Assembly (NCBI RefSeq): GCF_004168625.1
Contig: NZ_SDWW01000013.1
Span: forward strand, 29,564 to 93,563
Length of the DNA: 64,000 bases
Origin: Pengzhenrongella frigida
Lineage (GTDB): Bacteria; Actinomycetota; Actinomycetes; Actinomycetales; Cellulomonadaceae
Direction of reading: 5' to 3'
Under the pieces are notes generated by a model. That model did no database searches and was not told where the DNA came from. It saw nothing but the letters and a program-made list of their open reading frames with translations. The first letter of the stretch is position 1, and each line of letters opens with the position of its first letter. Shown here piece by piece: positions 24,959 through 35,253 of this stretch. The position numbers were made by a program, and so were the translations under genes.

Positions 24959-26920
24959 ATGAGTGCTCGACGCGGATCCAGATCCTGGTTCAGCCGGCTG
25001 CCGACCCGCTGGACCTTCCTGCTCCAGCTGTTCGCGACCTTCATCGGGACGCTCGTCGTCGTCGGCGCGGGGCTCTACGCGATGCAGGCCCACGATTCCC
25101 GGGCGATCATGATCGCGGACGGCGCGGACCGCCACCAGGTGCGCAGCGAGCAGATCGAGGCAGCGTTCGCGTCCACGCCCGAGGGCGACGACCCGTGGGT
25201 CCGGGTGCGCGAGTCCCTCGCCCGGATGACGGCGCCGCCGGAGGTCCGACGGGTCCGGCTGATCACGGATCTCGGGACAGCCGTCGGATCGAACCCGGCT
25301 CAGGACGAGCCGGTCCGTGATCGCGGACCCGTCGTCGCGGGCGTCCTGCGCGACGGCACCCCGGCGTTCGAGTCGCGCAGCAGCAACGGCTTCGAGATGT
25401 TCGACTACCTCTCCCAGGTCGAGCTGGGCGGCGTCGCGTTCGTCCTCGAGGTCGAGGTCGCACCGGACGTGCTCAGCCGACAGCTCGCCGCGCTGCGGCT
25501 CGCCTCCGCGCGCGCACTGGCCCTGACCGCCGTGCTGTCGCCGCCGCTCCTGTACTTCCTGGGTGGTCGCTCGCTCGCGGGCCGGTTCAACGCGGCGCAG
25601 GACCGGGCCACGCTCGACAGCCTCACCCGGCTGCGCAACCACCGCGCCTTCCAGGAGGCGCTCCGCGCGGGCGTCGCCCGGGCCCGCCGCTTCGGCGAGC
25701 CGCTCGCCCTGGTGCTGGTCGACGTCGACGACTTCAAGTTCGTCAACGACAACCGTGGGCACCAGAAGGGCGACGAGGTCCTCGTCAGCCTCGCGGCGGC
25801 GCTGCGCACCGGACGCGAGCAGGACCTCGCCTTCCGCATCGGGGGCGACGAGTTCGCCGTGATCCTGCCGCGCACCGGCCGTCGCGAGGCGCTGGGCGCG
25901 ATCGAACGGATGCGCCACGCGGCCGTGCAGCGCATGGGACGGACCACCATCAGCGTGGGTGTCGCCGAGCTCGGCCCGACCGACGCCGACGCCCACGCGC
26001 TGCGCGAGCAGGCGGACCTGGCGTTGTACGAAGCGAAGCGTCGCGGCCGCAACCAGGTCGTGGCCTACGACCAGATCGCGGACTCGGCGCCCGCGCGCAC
26101 CTCCGCGGCCACGATCGCGGCGGTACGCCAGCTGTTGACGACACGGCGGATGGGGGCGGCTTTTCAGGCGATCTGGAACCTCGACACCCACAAGATCATC
26201 GGCTTCGAGGGGCTGGCGCGCCCCGCGGCGGAGTACGGGCTCGACGGGCCCCAGGACGCGTTCTCGGGTGCTGCCCGGCTCGGACGGGTCGATGAGCTCG
26301 ACGCCCTGTGCCGTGCGGCCGTCCTCGCGCGGGTCGCGGACTTCCCCGCCGAGGCGCTGCTGTTCCTCAACATCGCGCCGGAGGTGTTCGACCACGGCGG
26401 CGGCGTCGGCGAGCGGCTGCGGCGCGAGGTCGAGGCCGCGGGCCTGCCGCCGGCGCGGGTCGTCATCGAGCTCACCGAGCACGCCAGCGAGCGCATGGAC
26501 CTCGTGATCGACCAGCTCCAGGAGCTGCGCGACCTCGGCTTCCACCTCGCGCTCGACGACGTCGGCGCGGGCGACACCGGCCTCGGGCTGCTCGGGCGGG
26601 TAAGACCTGCCTTCGTCAAGGTGGACCGGTCTGTGGTGTGCAGCGCCGGCGAGGGTGGTTCTGGACGCGCGGTGCTGGCGGCGATCGTCGCGTACGCCGC
26701 CGAGTCCGGCGCGATGGTGATCGCGGAGGGAATCGAGACCGAGGCCCTGCTGCAGGTGGTGCGTTCGTCGGGCACCGGCGGCCGGCCGGTCCGGATCGTC
26801 GGCGGGCAGGGCTACCTCCTCGGACGTCCCGCGGTCGCGTCGTGGCCGGTGGCCGAGCTCACCCCGTGGCCGCTGCCCGACGTGCAGCCGCTGCCCGACG
26901 CGCAGCCGACGCGCGCGTAG
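24959..26920 (+). CDS. GGDEF-EAL protein with extracytoplasmic sensor region
   Basis: 653 residues. TM1 (20-42), an external region of about 140 residues and TM2 (185-202) form a sensor absent from the paralogue at 18561. The GGDEF domain has DVDDFKFVND, GGDEF at 295-299 and the RxxD site at 286-289. The EAL domain reads FQAIWNLDTHKIIGFEGLARP (EGL at 417-419) and keeps the catalytic Asn, Glu, Asp-Asp, Lys, Glu and Gln positions. A tail repeats PLPDVQPLPDAQP. Cyclase, phosphodiesterase or both activities are possible. Confidence 0.92.
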   Translation: MSARRGSRSWFSRLPTRWTFLLQLFATFIGTLVVVGAGLYAMQAHDSRAIMIADGADRHQVRSEQIEAAFASTPEGDDPWVRVRESLARMTAPPEVRRVRLITDLGTAVGSNPAQDEPVRDRGPVVAGVLRDGTPAFESRSSNGFEMFDYLSQVELGGVAFVLEVEVAPDVLSRQLAALRLASARALALTAVLSPPLLYFLGGRSLAGRFNAAQDRATLDSLTRLRNHRAFQEALRAGVARARRFGEPLALVLVDVDDFKFVNDNRGHQKGDEVLVSLAAALRTGREQDLAFRIGGDEFAVILPRTGRREALGAIERMRHAAVQRMGRTTISVGVAELGPTDADAHALREQADLALYEAKRRGRNQVVAYDQIADSAPARTSAATIAAVRQLLTTRRMGAAFQAIWNLDTHKIIGFEGLARPAAEYGLDGPQDAFSGAARLGRVDELDALCRAAVLARVADFPAEALLFLNIAPEVFDHGGGVGERLRREVEAAGLPPARVVIELTEHASERMDLVIDQLQELRDLGFHLALDDVGAGDTGLGLLGRVRPAFVKVDRSVVCSAGEGGSGRAVLAAIVAYAAESGAMVIAEGIETEALLQVVRSSGTGGRPVRIVGGQGYLLGRPAVASWPVAELTPWPLPDVQPLPDAQPTRA

Positions 26921-27012
26921 CCGCCCCAGCACGCCGGGCGGGCACAAGGTCGGAGAGATCGACGCCCTGCACGCCCTACGGTGATCCTTGACGACCTGCG
27001 AGAAGGAGCCTT

Positions 27013-28710
27013 GTGACCATCACACCGATCGATGCCACGACCACTGCCGCCTGGGAGGCCCTGACCGCCCACCAGACGAGCCTCGAACCAGACCTGCGCG
27101 CCTGGTTCGCTGCCGATCACGACCGGGCGTCGCGCCTGACCCGCACCGTGGGTGACCTGCACGTCGACCTGTCGAAGAACCTCGTCACCGACCAGACGCT
27201 CGCCCTGCTGGTGCAGCTCGCCGGCGAGGTCGGCCTCGCGGGGCGGATCGACGCGATGTTCGCGGGCGAGCACATCAACGTCACCGAGGACCGCGCGGTG
27301 CTGCACACGGCCCTGCGCCGACCGGCGTCGGCCACCCCGCCGCTGATCGTCGACGGCCAGGACGTCGACGCCGACGTGCAGGCCGTGCTGGCCCAGGTCG
27401 ACGCGTTCGCAGACAAGGTTCGCAGCGGCGCGTGGACAGGGGTGACCGGGGCGCGCGTCGCCACGGTCGTCAACATCGGCATCGGCGGTTCGGACCTCGG
27501 ACCGGTGATGGCGTACGAGGCCCTCAAGCCGTACGTCGCCGACGGGCTCACGGTGCGGTTCGTGTCCAACATCGACCCTGCCGACGTCGCCGAGACGGTC
27601 AAGGACCTCGACCCGACGACGACGCTCTTCATCGTCGCGTCCAAGACGTTCGGCACCCTCGAGACCTTGACGAACGCCCGGTTGGCCCGCGCCTGGCTCT
27701 GGGAGCAGCTTCTCGCCGCCGGCGCGATCGAGGACACCGAGGCGGCCCGCACCGAGGCCGTCGCCCGGCACTTCGTCGCGGTGTCGACCGCGCTCGACAA
27801 GGTCGCGGAGTTCGGCATCGACCCGGCCAACGCGTTCGGGTTCTGGGACTGGGTGGGCGGCCGGTACTCGGTCGACTCCGCCATCGGGACCTCGCTCGCG
27901 ATCGCCGTCGGCCCGCACAACTTCCGCGCGTTCCTCAACGGGTTCCACACCGTCGACGAGCACTTCCGGACCGTCCCGTTCGAGCAGAACGTGCCCGTGC
28001 TGATGGGGCTGCTCAACGTCTGGTACGTCAACTTCCTCGGCGCGCACACGCACGCCGTGCTGCCGTACGCGCAGTACCTGCACCGGTTCGCGGCCTACCT
28101 GCAGCAGCTGACCATGGAGTCCAACGGCAAGTCGGTCCGCTGGGACGGCACGCCGGTCACCACCCAGACCGGCGAGATCTTCTGGGGCGAGCCCGGCACG
28201 AACGGGCAGCACGCGTTCTACCAGCTGATCCACCAGGGCACCCGGCTCATCCCGGCGGACTTCATCGCGGTCGCCACCCCGGCCCACCCGTTGCGTGACG
28301 CCGGTTCGCCCGGCGGCGAGGCCGACGTGCACGAGCTGTTCCTGGCGAACTTCTTCGCCCAGACCAAGGCGCTCGCGTTCGGCATGACCGCCGACGAGGT
28401 TCGGGCGGCCGGGGTGGCCGAGGAGATCGTCCCGGCGCGCGTGTTCAGCGGCAACCGGCCGACGACGTCGATCATGGCGCCCGCGCTGACCCCGGGCGTG
28501 CTCGGCCAGCTCATCGCGCTGTACGAGCACATCACGTTCGTGCAGGGGATCGTGTGGGGCGTGGACAGCTTCGACCAGTGGGGCGTCCAGCTCGGCAAGC
28601 TGCTCGCGGTCGAGATCGCGCCGGCCGTCGCCGGCGACGCGGACGTGCTGGCGACCCAGGACGCCTCGACCCGTGGCCTGATCGAGTACTACCGCGCCAA
28701 CCGCACGTAG
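27013..28710 (+). CDS. pgi: Glucose-6-phosphate isomerase
   Basis: 565 residues, full length. It interconverts glucose 6-phosphate and fructose 6-phosphate in glycolysis and gluconeogenesis. [52 protein letters not shown] and the C-terminal [11 protein letters not shown] are the family signatures, with the catalytic Glu in MESNGKSV. The GTG start has AAGGAG at 27003-27008 and a possible -10 TACGGT at 26977-26982. Its stop abuts the stop of the convergent protease gene with no gap. Confidence 0.97.
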   Translation: MTITPIDATTTAAWEALTAHQTSLEPDLRAWFAADHDRASRLTRTVGDLHVDLSKNLVTDQTLALLVQLAGEVGLAGRIDAMFAGEHINVTEDRAVLHTALRRPASATPPLIVDGQDVDADVQAVLAQVDAFADKVRSGAWTGVTGARVATVVNIGIGGSDLGPVMAYEALKPYVADGLTVRFVSNIDPADVAETVKDLDPTTTLFIVASKTFGTLETLTNARLARAWLWEQLLAAGAIEDTEAARTEAVARHFVAVSTALDKVAEFGIDPANAFGFWDWVGGRYSVDSAIGTSLAIAVGPHNFRAFLNGFHTVDEHFRTVPFEQNVPVLMGLLNVWYVNFLGAHTHAVLPYAQYLHRFAAYLQQLTMESNGKSVRWDGTPVTTQTGEIFWGEPGTNGQHAFYQLIHQGTRLIPADFIAVATPAHPLRDAGSPGGEADVHELFLANFFAQTKALAFGMTADEVRAAGVAEEIVPARVFSGNRPTTSIMAPALTPGVLGQLIALYEHITFVQGIVWGVDSFDQWGVQLGKLLAVEIAPAVAGDADVLATQDASTRGLIEYYRANRT

Positions 28711-30066
<1,356 letters not shown>

Positions 30067-30225
30067 CGGTGTCCTCCTACCGTGCCGGCCTCGCCGTGGG
30101 GCCGCACCACCGATCCAACGACCGCAACCCGGCAGCCCGCTGTGCGTGACCTGAGCCGCAGCGAAGCATCTCGCTCGATGCCCGGCCGAGACCCGGGCAC
30201 GCGGCGGGGCGCGGCCGACGGCGCC

Positions 30226-30231
30226 TACGCT
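30226..30231 (+). promoter_or_regulatory. -10 box TACGCT, leaderless
   Basis: TACGCT lies 6 nt before the ATG at 30238. Confidence 0.5.
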
Positions 30232-30237
30232 CGTGAG

Positions 30238-30642
30238 ATGAGCACCACCGGCACTGCCGCCACCACCCGCGTCGACCGCTGGGTCTGGGTGGTGCGCCTG
30301 ACCCGCACGCGCGCCCAGGCCGCGGCCGCCTGCCGCGCCGGGCACATCCGCATCAACGGCGACCACGCCAAGCCGGCGAGCGCCGTGCACGTCGGCGACG
30401 AGATCCGGCTCCGCGGTGACGGCGTCGAACGGATCGTCGAGGTCGTCCAGATCATCGAGAAGCGCGTCGGCGCACCGGCGGCCGCCCTGTGCTTTCTCGA
30501 CCGCACGCCACCACCCGTGCCGCGCGAGCACGTCGCCATCGCCGCCCAGCGCGACCGCGGCGCCGGCCGCCCCACCAAGCGCGAACGCCGCGAGATCGAC
30601 AAGCTCCGCGGCCGCTCCCCCGAGACCCTCCCGCACCCCTGA
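30238..30642 (+). CDS. S4-domain RNA-binding protein (Hsp15-like)
   Basis: 134 residues. An S4 domain at the N-terminus (TRVDRWVWVVRLTRTRAQAAAACRAGHIRING, then HVGDEIRL) followed by a basic tail (RPTKRERREIDKLRGR) is the layout of Hsp15/YrfH-type proteins, which rescue stalled 50S subunits carrying peptidyl-tRNA. It is cytoplasmic. It diverges from the HtrA-like gene. Confidence 0.9.
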   Translation: MSTTGTAATTRVDRWVWVVRLTRTRAQAAAACRAGHIRINGDHAKPASAVHVGDEIRLRGDGVERIVEVVQIIEKRVGAPAAALCFLDRTPPPVPREHVAIAAQRDRGAGRPTKRERREIDKLRGRSPETLPHP

Positions 30643-30682
30643 CCTGCCTCCCGGTCGGGCGCGGGGAGGGGGATCAGAGGGA

Positions 30683-32593
30683 TCAGGGGGCGAGCTGGGT
30701 GAGGAAGGTCTTGAGGAGGGGACCGGCGGTGGTGGAGCCGTAGTCGCCGTCGGCCACGAAGACCGCGACCGCGAGGTCACCCTGGATCGCGATCATCCAC
30801 ACGTGGTTGCGCAGTGCGCCCGCCTCGCCGTACTGGGCGGTGCCCGTCTTGGCGAGCACCTCGGCACCGGGCACGTCGAGCAGGAAATCGGCGCCGCCGT
30901 CGGTCACCACCGCCCGCATCATCGTGCGCAGGCTCGCCGCCTCGTCAGCGGTGAGCGCGACCGCAGGCGCGGGCGCCTCGGGCGCGGTCGGCCCGACCAA
31001 CCAGGGCACCACCGTGGTGCCGTTCGCGACCGACGCCGCCACCGTCGCCATCCCGAGCGGGGAGACCTGCAGCCGCCCCTGGCCGATCATCGACGCGGCG
31101 TGGTCCGTGCCGGTCGAGTCCGTCGGGACGGTCCCGAGGGACTCCGGGTAGCCGATGTCGGCGTCCAGCCCGAGCCCGAGCGAGGCCCCGGCCTCGGCGA
31201 GACCGGCCTGCCCGACGAGGTCCCGAGCCCCGATGAACGCCGTGTTGCACGAGTTCGCGACGGCGGTCTGCAGGCTGATCGGCCCGTTCGCGGCCGCCGG
31301 GTAGCCCGGGAAGTTCTCGAACGTGCGGCCGTCGACGTCGATGCTCACCGGGCAGCTGACCTCGCTGTCCGGGGTGAGGCCGGCGCGCAGCAGGGCGAGC
31401 GAGCTGACCACCTTGAACACCGAGCCGGGCGGGTAGGTCCCGACGGTCGCCGTGGACAGCCCCTCGCTCCCGACGCCGTTCGCGGCCGCGAGGACCTCGC
31501 CGGTCGAGGGGCGGATCGCCACGATCGCGCTCGCGGGGCCGACGTCGGCCAGCACCGCCTCCGCGGCATCCTGCACGGTCGGGTCGAGCGTCGTGACCAG
31601 CGGCTCGCCGGGGGTGGCCGGGACGACGAAGACATCACGCGTGGTCGCGCCATCGGCCGACGTCACCACGACCGTCTGACCGGGCAGCCCGGCGAGCTGC
31701 GCGTCGTACTGACGCTGCAGCCCGGACAGGCCGACGATGTCACCCGCCTGCACGCGCCCGGCGGACTCGTCGACGATCTCCGCCGTCGCGGGACCGGCGG
31801 TGCCGAGGATCGCCCGCGCGAACAGCCGGCTGTGGGCGAGCGGCAACGAGTCGGGCACGCCCAACGCTCCGTCCACCGCCTCGAACGCGGCCAGGTCGAC
31901 CCCCGGTCCGTCGGTCCGCACCACGAGCCCCTCGACGAAGGCCTTCTCGCCGGCGGCGGCCACCCGCTCGGCGTACGCCTGCGGGTCGAGGCCGAGGATC
32001 GCCGCGATCAGCCGGGCCGAGGCATCGTGACCGGCCGGATCGACCCTGGTCTTGTCGAGCCCGAGACGCACCACCGCCCGCGCCTCGACGAGCACCGCGC
32101 CGCCCGCGCCGAGCACGGACGCCCGCTCGGAGGTGCTGGCGTCGCGGCGCAGGCTGAGGGTCTCGCCGGGCAAGAGGTCGGGCGCGATCAGATAGCTGGA
32201 CCACTTCGCCTGCCAGACATTCTCGACCAGGTCGAGCGTGGCGGTGGTCGAGTAGGTCCAGTCGGTGTCCGACTCGTCGAGGTCCCACGTGAAGCCGAGC
32301 GCGGCGGTCGCGGTCGCGCCGTCCTTCGCGAGCGTGACCTTCCCGACCTCCACGGTCGGGTGCAGCGGGTCGAGGCCCGCGAGCGCGGCGGTGAGCTGCG
32401 CGGTCGCCTCGGTCGGGGTGGCGCCCGCGAGCTCGACCTCGGTCAGGTCGCCCGTGGCGAGGCCGGTGGCGAGCGCGTCGGCCGCACCGTCGGGCGTGGG
32501 TGCGGCGGGCGAGCAGGCAGTCACTCCCACCAGAATCAGCGCCCCGGCCGCGAGCGCGGCCGCCGTCCGAGACCGAGCCGTTGATGTGCGCAT
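30683..32593 (-). CDS. Penicillin-binding protein, class B (MecA-like architecture)
   Basis: 636 residues. A lipobox-like signal (LILVGVTAC) precedes an NTF2-like MecA_N domain (about 35-150), a dimerisation/linker region, and a transpeptidase domain with SxxK in PPGSVFKVV, SxN in NSCNTAF and KTG in LAKTGTAQYG. It would cross-link peptidoglycan. Class B PBPs with an NTF2-like domain include PBP2a-type enzymes and the actinomycete housekeeping group; resistance cannot be inferred from sequence alone. No divisome or elongasome genes are next to it. Confidence 0.93.
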   Translation of the reverse strand: MRTSTARSRTAAALAAGALILVGVTACSPAAPTPDGAADALATGLATGDLTEVELAGATPTEATAQLTAALAGLDPLHPTVEVGKVTLAKDGATATAALGFTWDLDESDTDWTYSTTATLDLVENVWQAKWSSYLIAPDLLPGETLSLRRDASTSERASVLGAGGAVLVEARAVVRLGLDKTRVDPAGHDASARLIAAILGLDPQAYAERVAAAGEKAFVEGLVVRTDGPGVDLAAFEAVDGALGVPDSLPLAHSRLFARAILGTAGPATAEIVDESAGRVQAGDIVGLSGLQRQYDAQLAGLPGQTVVVTSADGATTRDVFVVPATPGEPLVTTLDPTVQDAAEAVLADVGPASAIVAIRPSTGEVLAAANGVGSEGLSTATVGTYPPGSVFKVVSSLALLRAGLTPDSEVSCPVSIDVDGRTFENFPGYPAAANGPISLQTAVANSCNTAFIGARDLVGQAGLAEAGASLGLGLDADIGYPESLGTVPTDSTGTDHAASMIGQGRLQVSPLGMATVAASVANGTTVVPWLVGPTAPEAPAPAVALTADEAASLRTMMRAVVTDGGADFLLDVPGAEVLAKTGTAQYGEAGALRNHVWMIAIQGDLAVAVFVADGDYGSTTAGPLLKTFLTQLAP

Positions 32594-32794
32594 GACGTGT
32601 GAGCCCCCGGGTGCCGCCGCGCCGCTGCGCCGGTTCCCTCGTGGGAGACGGCACGGGCACGGCCGATCCAGAGAGTATCTGTTCCGGTCCGCTGCATCCG
32701 TCGTACCGGCCGCAGCGCTCGCACCGGGTGCACCGACCCACCGACGAGGACCGCCCCCCGTGGCTTGGGGGGCACGGGGGGCGGGGCTCAGGCA

Positions 32795-32812
32795 CGCGGG
32801 TCGAGACCCGCG
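32795..32812 (-). terminator. Hairpin downstream of the secreted protein gene
   Basis: CGCGGGTC-GA-GACCCGCG is an 8-bp stem with a 2-nt loop at 32795-32812, followed within 32810-32845 by further related arms (GGGTCCGCGG, GGTCCGCGGG). It lies just after the stop of the gene at 32860 on the minus strand. The rest of 32594-32794 upstream of the PBP gene holds no other gene. Confidence 0.5.
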
Positions 32813-32859
32813 GGTTCGGGTCCGCGGATCAGGTCCGCGGGTTCTGTCAGGTCGACGAG

Positions 32860-33429
32860 CTACTTGCCGACGGTGGCGTTCCCGGAGACCGCGCCACCCA
32901 CGGTGACGTGCTCGCCGGCACCGGCAGCCGCCTCGGCGCCGGTCGTGCTGGACGCGGGCACCTCCGGGAGGGCGTCGAGGGTGCGACGAAGCTCGGCGCG
33001 GGCACGCGCCTGCGCGGAGATCTCCGCTCCGACGACGCCGTCGACCTGGGCGTCCGCAGCGACTTCCTGACCGAAGGCGGCCGCGTCCGGCAGGTCCGCC
33101 GCACCAGCACCGGCCACGCCCGCACCGACCTCGGCGTCGTCGGTACCCGTCGTCGCGGCAACCTCGGCGCCCGCGTCGGTTGCGGCGTCGGTCGAGTCGA
33201 CCGACGCGTCGGTCGCGGCCTCGGTGTCGACCTCGGCGGTCGCCTCGGTGTGCTCGACGACGGCCACCTGCGTGCTCTCGGGGGCGTCGGTGACCTGGTC
33301 GGCCACGGCCGAGGCACCGCTGACACCGCCGACCGCTCCTGCGGCCACGGCCAGACCGGCGACGGCGTTGCCTGCGACGTTGAGGCTGGCGAACTTTGCC
33401 AGGACTGCGGCGAGTGCGGTGGTGCTCAT
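32860..33429 (-). CDS. Hypothetical Ala/Thr/Asp-rich exported or membrane protein
   Basis: 189 residues, not recognised. An N-terminal segment (AKFASLNVAGNAVAGLAVAAGAVGG) is a single weak membrane helix rich in Gly/Ala. It resembles the transmembrane region of the neighbour at 33582 (AAKIVLGAGVAVASVGGAATIDAVPDAV). The rest is acidic, low complexity (EATAEVDTEAATDASVDSTDAATDA), ending in Gly/Ser/Thr. AAGGAG precedes the ATG at 33429. Its place downstream of a sigma factor and a regulator-like protein suggests that it belongs to that locus. Confidence 0.65.
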   Translation of the reverse strand: MSTTALAAVLAKFASLNVAGNAVAGLAVAAGAVGGVSGASAVADQVTDAPESTQVAVVEHTEATAEVDTEAATDASVDSTDAATDAGAEVAATTGTDDAEVGAGVAGAGAADLPDAAAFGQEVAADAQVDGVVGAEISAQARARAELRRTLDALPEVPASSTTGAEAAAGAGEHVTVGGAVSGNATVGK

Positions 33430-33581
33430 GGTGGCTCCTTCAACTCTGGTGCCGCATCGACCGACGCGACACCTCGGGGTGCGGCACGAGTGCCGCTCTC
33501 GGAAGGGGTGATCGCCCATCGCCGCCCCAGGGGTACGGCCTCGGCGCCACCAACCTCAGCCCGCACCCACTCTCGACCGTG

Positions 33582-34571
33582 TCAGGGGGCGGGGGTGGCC
33601 GATGCCGCTGCCTTCCGGGCGGCGGACCCCAGGTCGACCGCTGCCGTCGGCGGTATGACCGTGGGGGGCGAGACGGCCGAGGATCCGCTGGTCGTCGACC
33701 GGAGCAGACCGTTCGCCTGGGGCACTGCGGACGGTAGGTCCGGCGGCGTCTGCGCGCCGACGCCGGACGGGACGCCGGACGGGACGCCGGACGGGACGCC
33801 GGACGGAAGACCGGTGGACGGGATCGGCACAGCGGGGCGCGCGGGAACGTCCACGGTCCCCGGGCGTCCCTCAGCAGACGACCCGTTGCCCGCTCCGTTC
33901 ACGCCGTTCAAGCCGTTCAAGCCGTTCAAGCCGTTCAAGCCGTTCAAGCCGTTCAAGCCGTTCAAGCCGTTCACGCCGTTCAACCCACGCAACCCGTCGG
34001 ACCCGGTCGACCCGGGCGGCTCGGTCGACCCGGGCACCTCGGTCGACCCGGGCACCTCGGCACCTGACGCGGTCGGGACGCCGGTGGTCGGCGTCGGGAC
34101 GACGCGGGCCGGCTCGGGCAGGTCCGGATCGCCGACCGGGTCGGACGTGAACAGCCCGACCACACCCGAGACCACAGCGCGCGCCGGGAGCTGGACGGCG
34201 TCGGGCACGGCATCGATCGTGGCCGCGCCACCGACGGACGCGACCGCGACCCCGGCGCCGAGCACGATCTTGGCCGCGAGGCCGAGGCCCACCACGGAGC
34301 GCCACCGGTTGCGCCACCCGGCGCTGCGCCCCGCCCGGGCGGGGCGTGGCCGAGCGGCGACGGGGTCGAGCGAGGGAGGTGCCAACCCGTCCCGCAGCAA
34401 CGCGCTCAGCGCGACACTCGGGCGCGGCGCGGGATCGGCGGCCGTGGCCCGCAGCGCCGCGACGAAGGAGGTGAGCTCGGCCTCGGTCGGGGGCGCCGGC
34501 CGGCCGGTCACCACCAGCTCGTCGGTGTGCTCGAGCGCGCTCATGCTCTGGTGATCGTCGAAGGGGCTCAC
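33582..34571 (-). CDS. Membrane protein with collagen-like Gly-Leu-Asn repeat, sigma-factor partner
   Basis: 329 residues. The N-terminus (AALRATAADPAPRPSVALSALLRDGL) resembles the short cytoplasmic domains of actinomycete anti-sigma-like proteins; a basic stretch and one transmembrane helix follow (92-118). Outside, residues 193-228 are an uninterrupted run of Gly-X-Y triplets, nearly all GLN or GVN, then Pro-rich segments with a VPSG repeat (256-272). The start overlaps the sigma factor stop as ATGA. By position it could control that sigma factor, but no zinc anti-sigma motif is seen. Confidence 0.7.
   Translation of the reverse strand: MSPFDDHQSMSALEHTDELVVTGRPAPPTEAELTSFVAALRATAADPAPRPSVALSALLRDGLAPPSLDPVAARPRPARAGRSAGWRNRWRSVVGLGLAAKIVLGAGVAVASVGGAATIDAVPDAVQLPARAVVSGVVGLFTSDPVGDPDLPEPARVVPTPTTGVPTASGAEVPGSTEVPGSTEPPGSTGSDGLRGLNGVNGLNGLNGLNGLNGLNGLNGLNGVNGAGNGSSAEGRPGTVDVPARPAVPIPSTGLPSGVPSGVPSGVPSGVGAQTPPDLPSAVPQANGLLRSTTSGSSAVSPPTVIPPTAAVDLGSAARKAAASATPAP
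33760..33807 (-). repeat. Four 12-bp units encoding VPSG
   Basis: ACGCCGGACGGG occurs four times head to tail on the plus strand (33760, 33772, 33784, 33796; the last ends GGA). It encodes PSGV repeats in the collagen-like protein. Confidence 0.85.
33897..33986 (-). repeat. 9-bp tandem repeat encoding Gly-Leu-Asn
   Basis: GTTCAAG recurs every 9 bp (33906, 33915, 33924, 33933, 33942, 33951, 33960), flanked by one GTTCAC variant on each side. Units are identical at the DNA level, so recent slippage and copy-number variation are likely. Confidence 0.9.
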
Positions 34572-35116
34572 AGGGGTACTCCCTCCACGGTCAGGTTTCG
34601 GCGCAGCGTGGCCAGCCCACGGCGCTGCAGGGCCTTGACCGCACCCGGCTTCTTGCCGACGACGTCGCTCACCTGGTCCACGGTCAGGTCACCGACGATC
34701 CGCAGCACGAGCACGTCCCGTTGATCGGGTGAGAGCTCACCGAGCAGCGCCTGCACGCGCTCCTCTCCGAGAGCAGCGAGCGCGTCGCTCTCCGCGCTCG
34801 GGGCGGAGCGCGCATCGTCGGCCGGCTCGTAGGGCACCGGCGTCGGTCGCCGGCCACCCCGGCGCCACCCGTCGACCACCCGTCGGTGCGCGATCGTGAA
34901 CACCCACGACCGGAAGTGCGCCTGGTCCCCGTCGAAGCCCCGCACCCCGGTGAGGACCGCCACGAAGACCTCGCTCGTGACGTCCTCGACGTCGGCCACC
35001 CCGCGCCCGCGCAGGTACGCCGCGACCGGCCGCACCAGGTCCTCGTAGAGCAACGTGAACGCCTCCGCCGAGCCGACCCGGGCGCGCGCGAGCACCCCGT
35101 CGAAGTCGTCAAGCAT
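34568..35116 (-). CDS. RNA polymerase sigma factor (sigma-70 family, ECF-like)
   Basis: 182 residues. Region 2 is AFTLLYEDLVRPVAAYLRGRGVADVEDVTSEVFVAVLTGVRGF with the core-binding YLRG...EDVTSEVF; region 4 is LGELSPDQRDVLVLRIVGDLTVDQVSDVVGKKPGAVKALQRRGLATLRRNL. The ATG at 35116 is preceded by CATGCT six bases upstream (leaderless); GTG codons further up are alternatives. It is translationally linked to the collagen-like membrane protein and diverges from the arsR-type gene. The regulon is unknown. Confidence 0.88.
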   Translation of the reverse strand: MLDDFDGVLARARVGSAEAFTLLYEDLVRPVAAYLRGRGVADVEDVTSEVFVAVLTGVRGFDGDQAHFRSWVFTIAHRRVVDGWRRGGRRPTPVPYEPADDARSAPSAESDALAALGEERVQALLGELSPDQRDVLVLRIVGDLTVDQVSDVVGKKPGAVKALQRRGLATLRRNLTVEGVPL

Positions 35117-35122
35117 CCGGAC

Positions 35123-35128
35123 AGCATG
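35123..35128 (-). promoter_or_regulatory. -10 box CATGCT, leaderless
   Basis: CATGCT on the minus strand, 6 nt before the ATG at 35116. The same hexamer and spacing occur at 4628-4633. Confidence 0.4.
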
Positions 35129-35241
35129 CACGCCCGCGCGCACCGGTCGGTGCGTCGGCGGGTCCGGCGGCCACCCGCCGACCGGGGGATCCGGCCGCTG
35201 ACCTGGGACCTCGGTCCCTCGAAACCGGCACCGGACCGTCC

Positions 35242-35247
35242 TACGTT
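35242..35247 (+). promoter_or_regulatory. -10 box TACGTT, leaderless
   Basis: TACGTT lies 6 nt before the ATG at 35254. TTCAA at 35247-35251 and TTGAA at 35273-35277 form a spaced inverted repeat that could be an ArsR-type operator covering the start. Confidence 0.5.
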
Positions 35248-35253
35248 TCAAGC

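Noticed and set aside
23216..26947. A 1243-codon minus-strand frame over the GGDEF-EAL gene
   Set aside because: Only its last 254 codons (CopC) look like protein; the rest lies antisense to the c-di-GMP gene and has untypical composition.
30416..32584. Long plus-strand reading frame opposite the PBP gene
   Set aside because: Shadow frame of GC-rich coding DNA; the minus strand has full PBP motifs, and the plus frame is basic, repetitive and matches no family.
30683..32593. Methicillin-resistance type PBP2a
   Set aside because: NTF2-like MecA_N is shared by housekeeping actinomycete PBPs; sequence alone does not show resistance, and no mec regulators are present.
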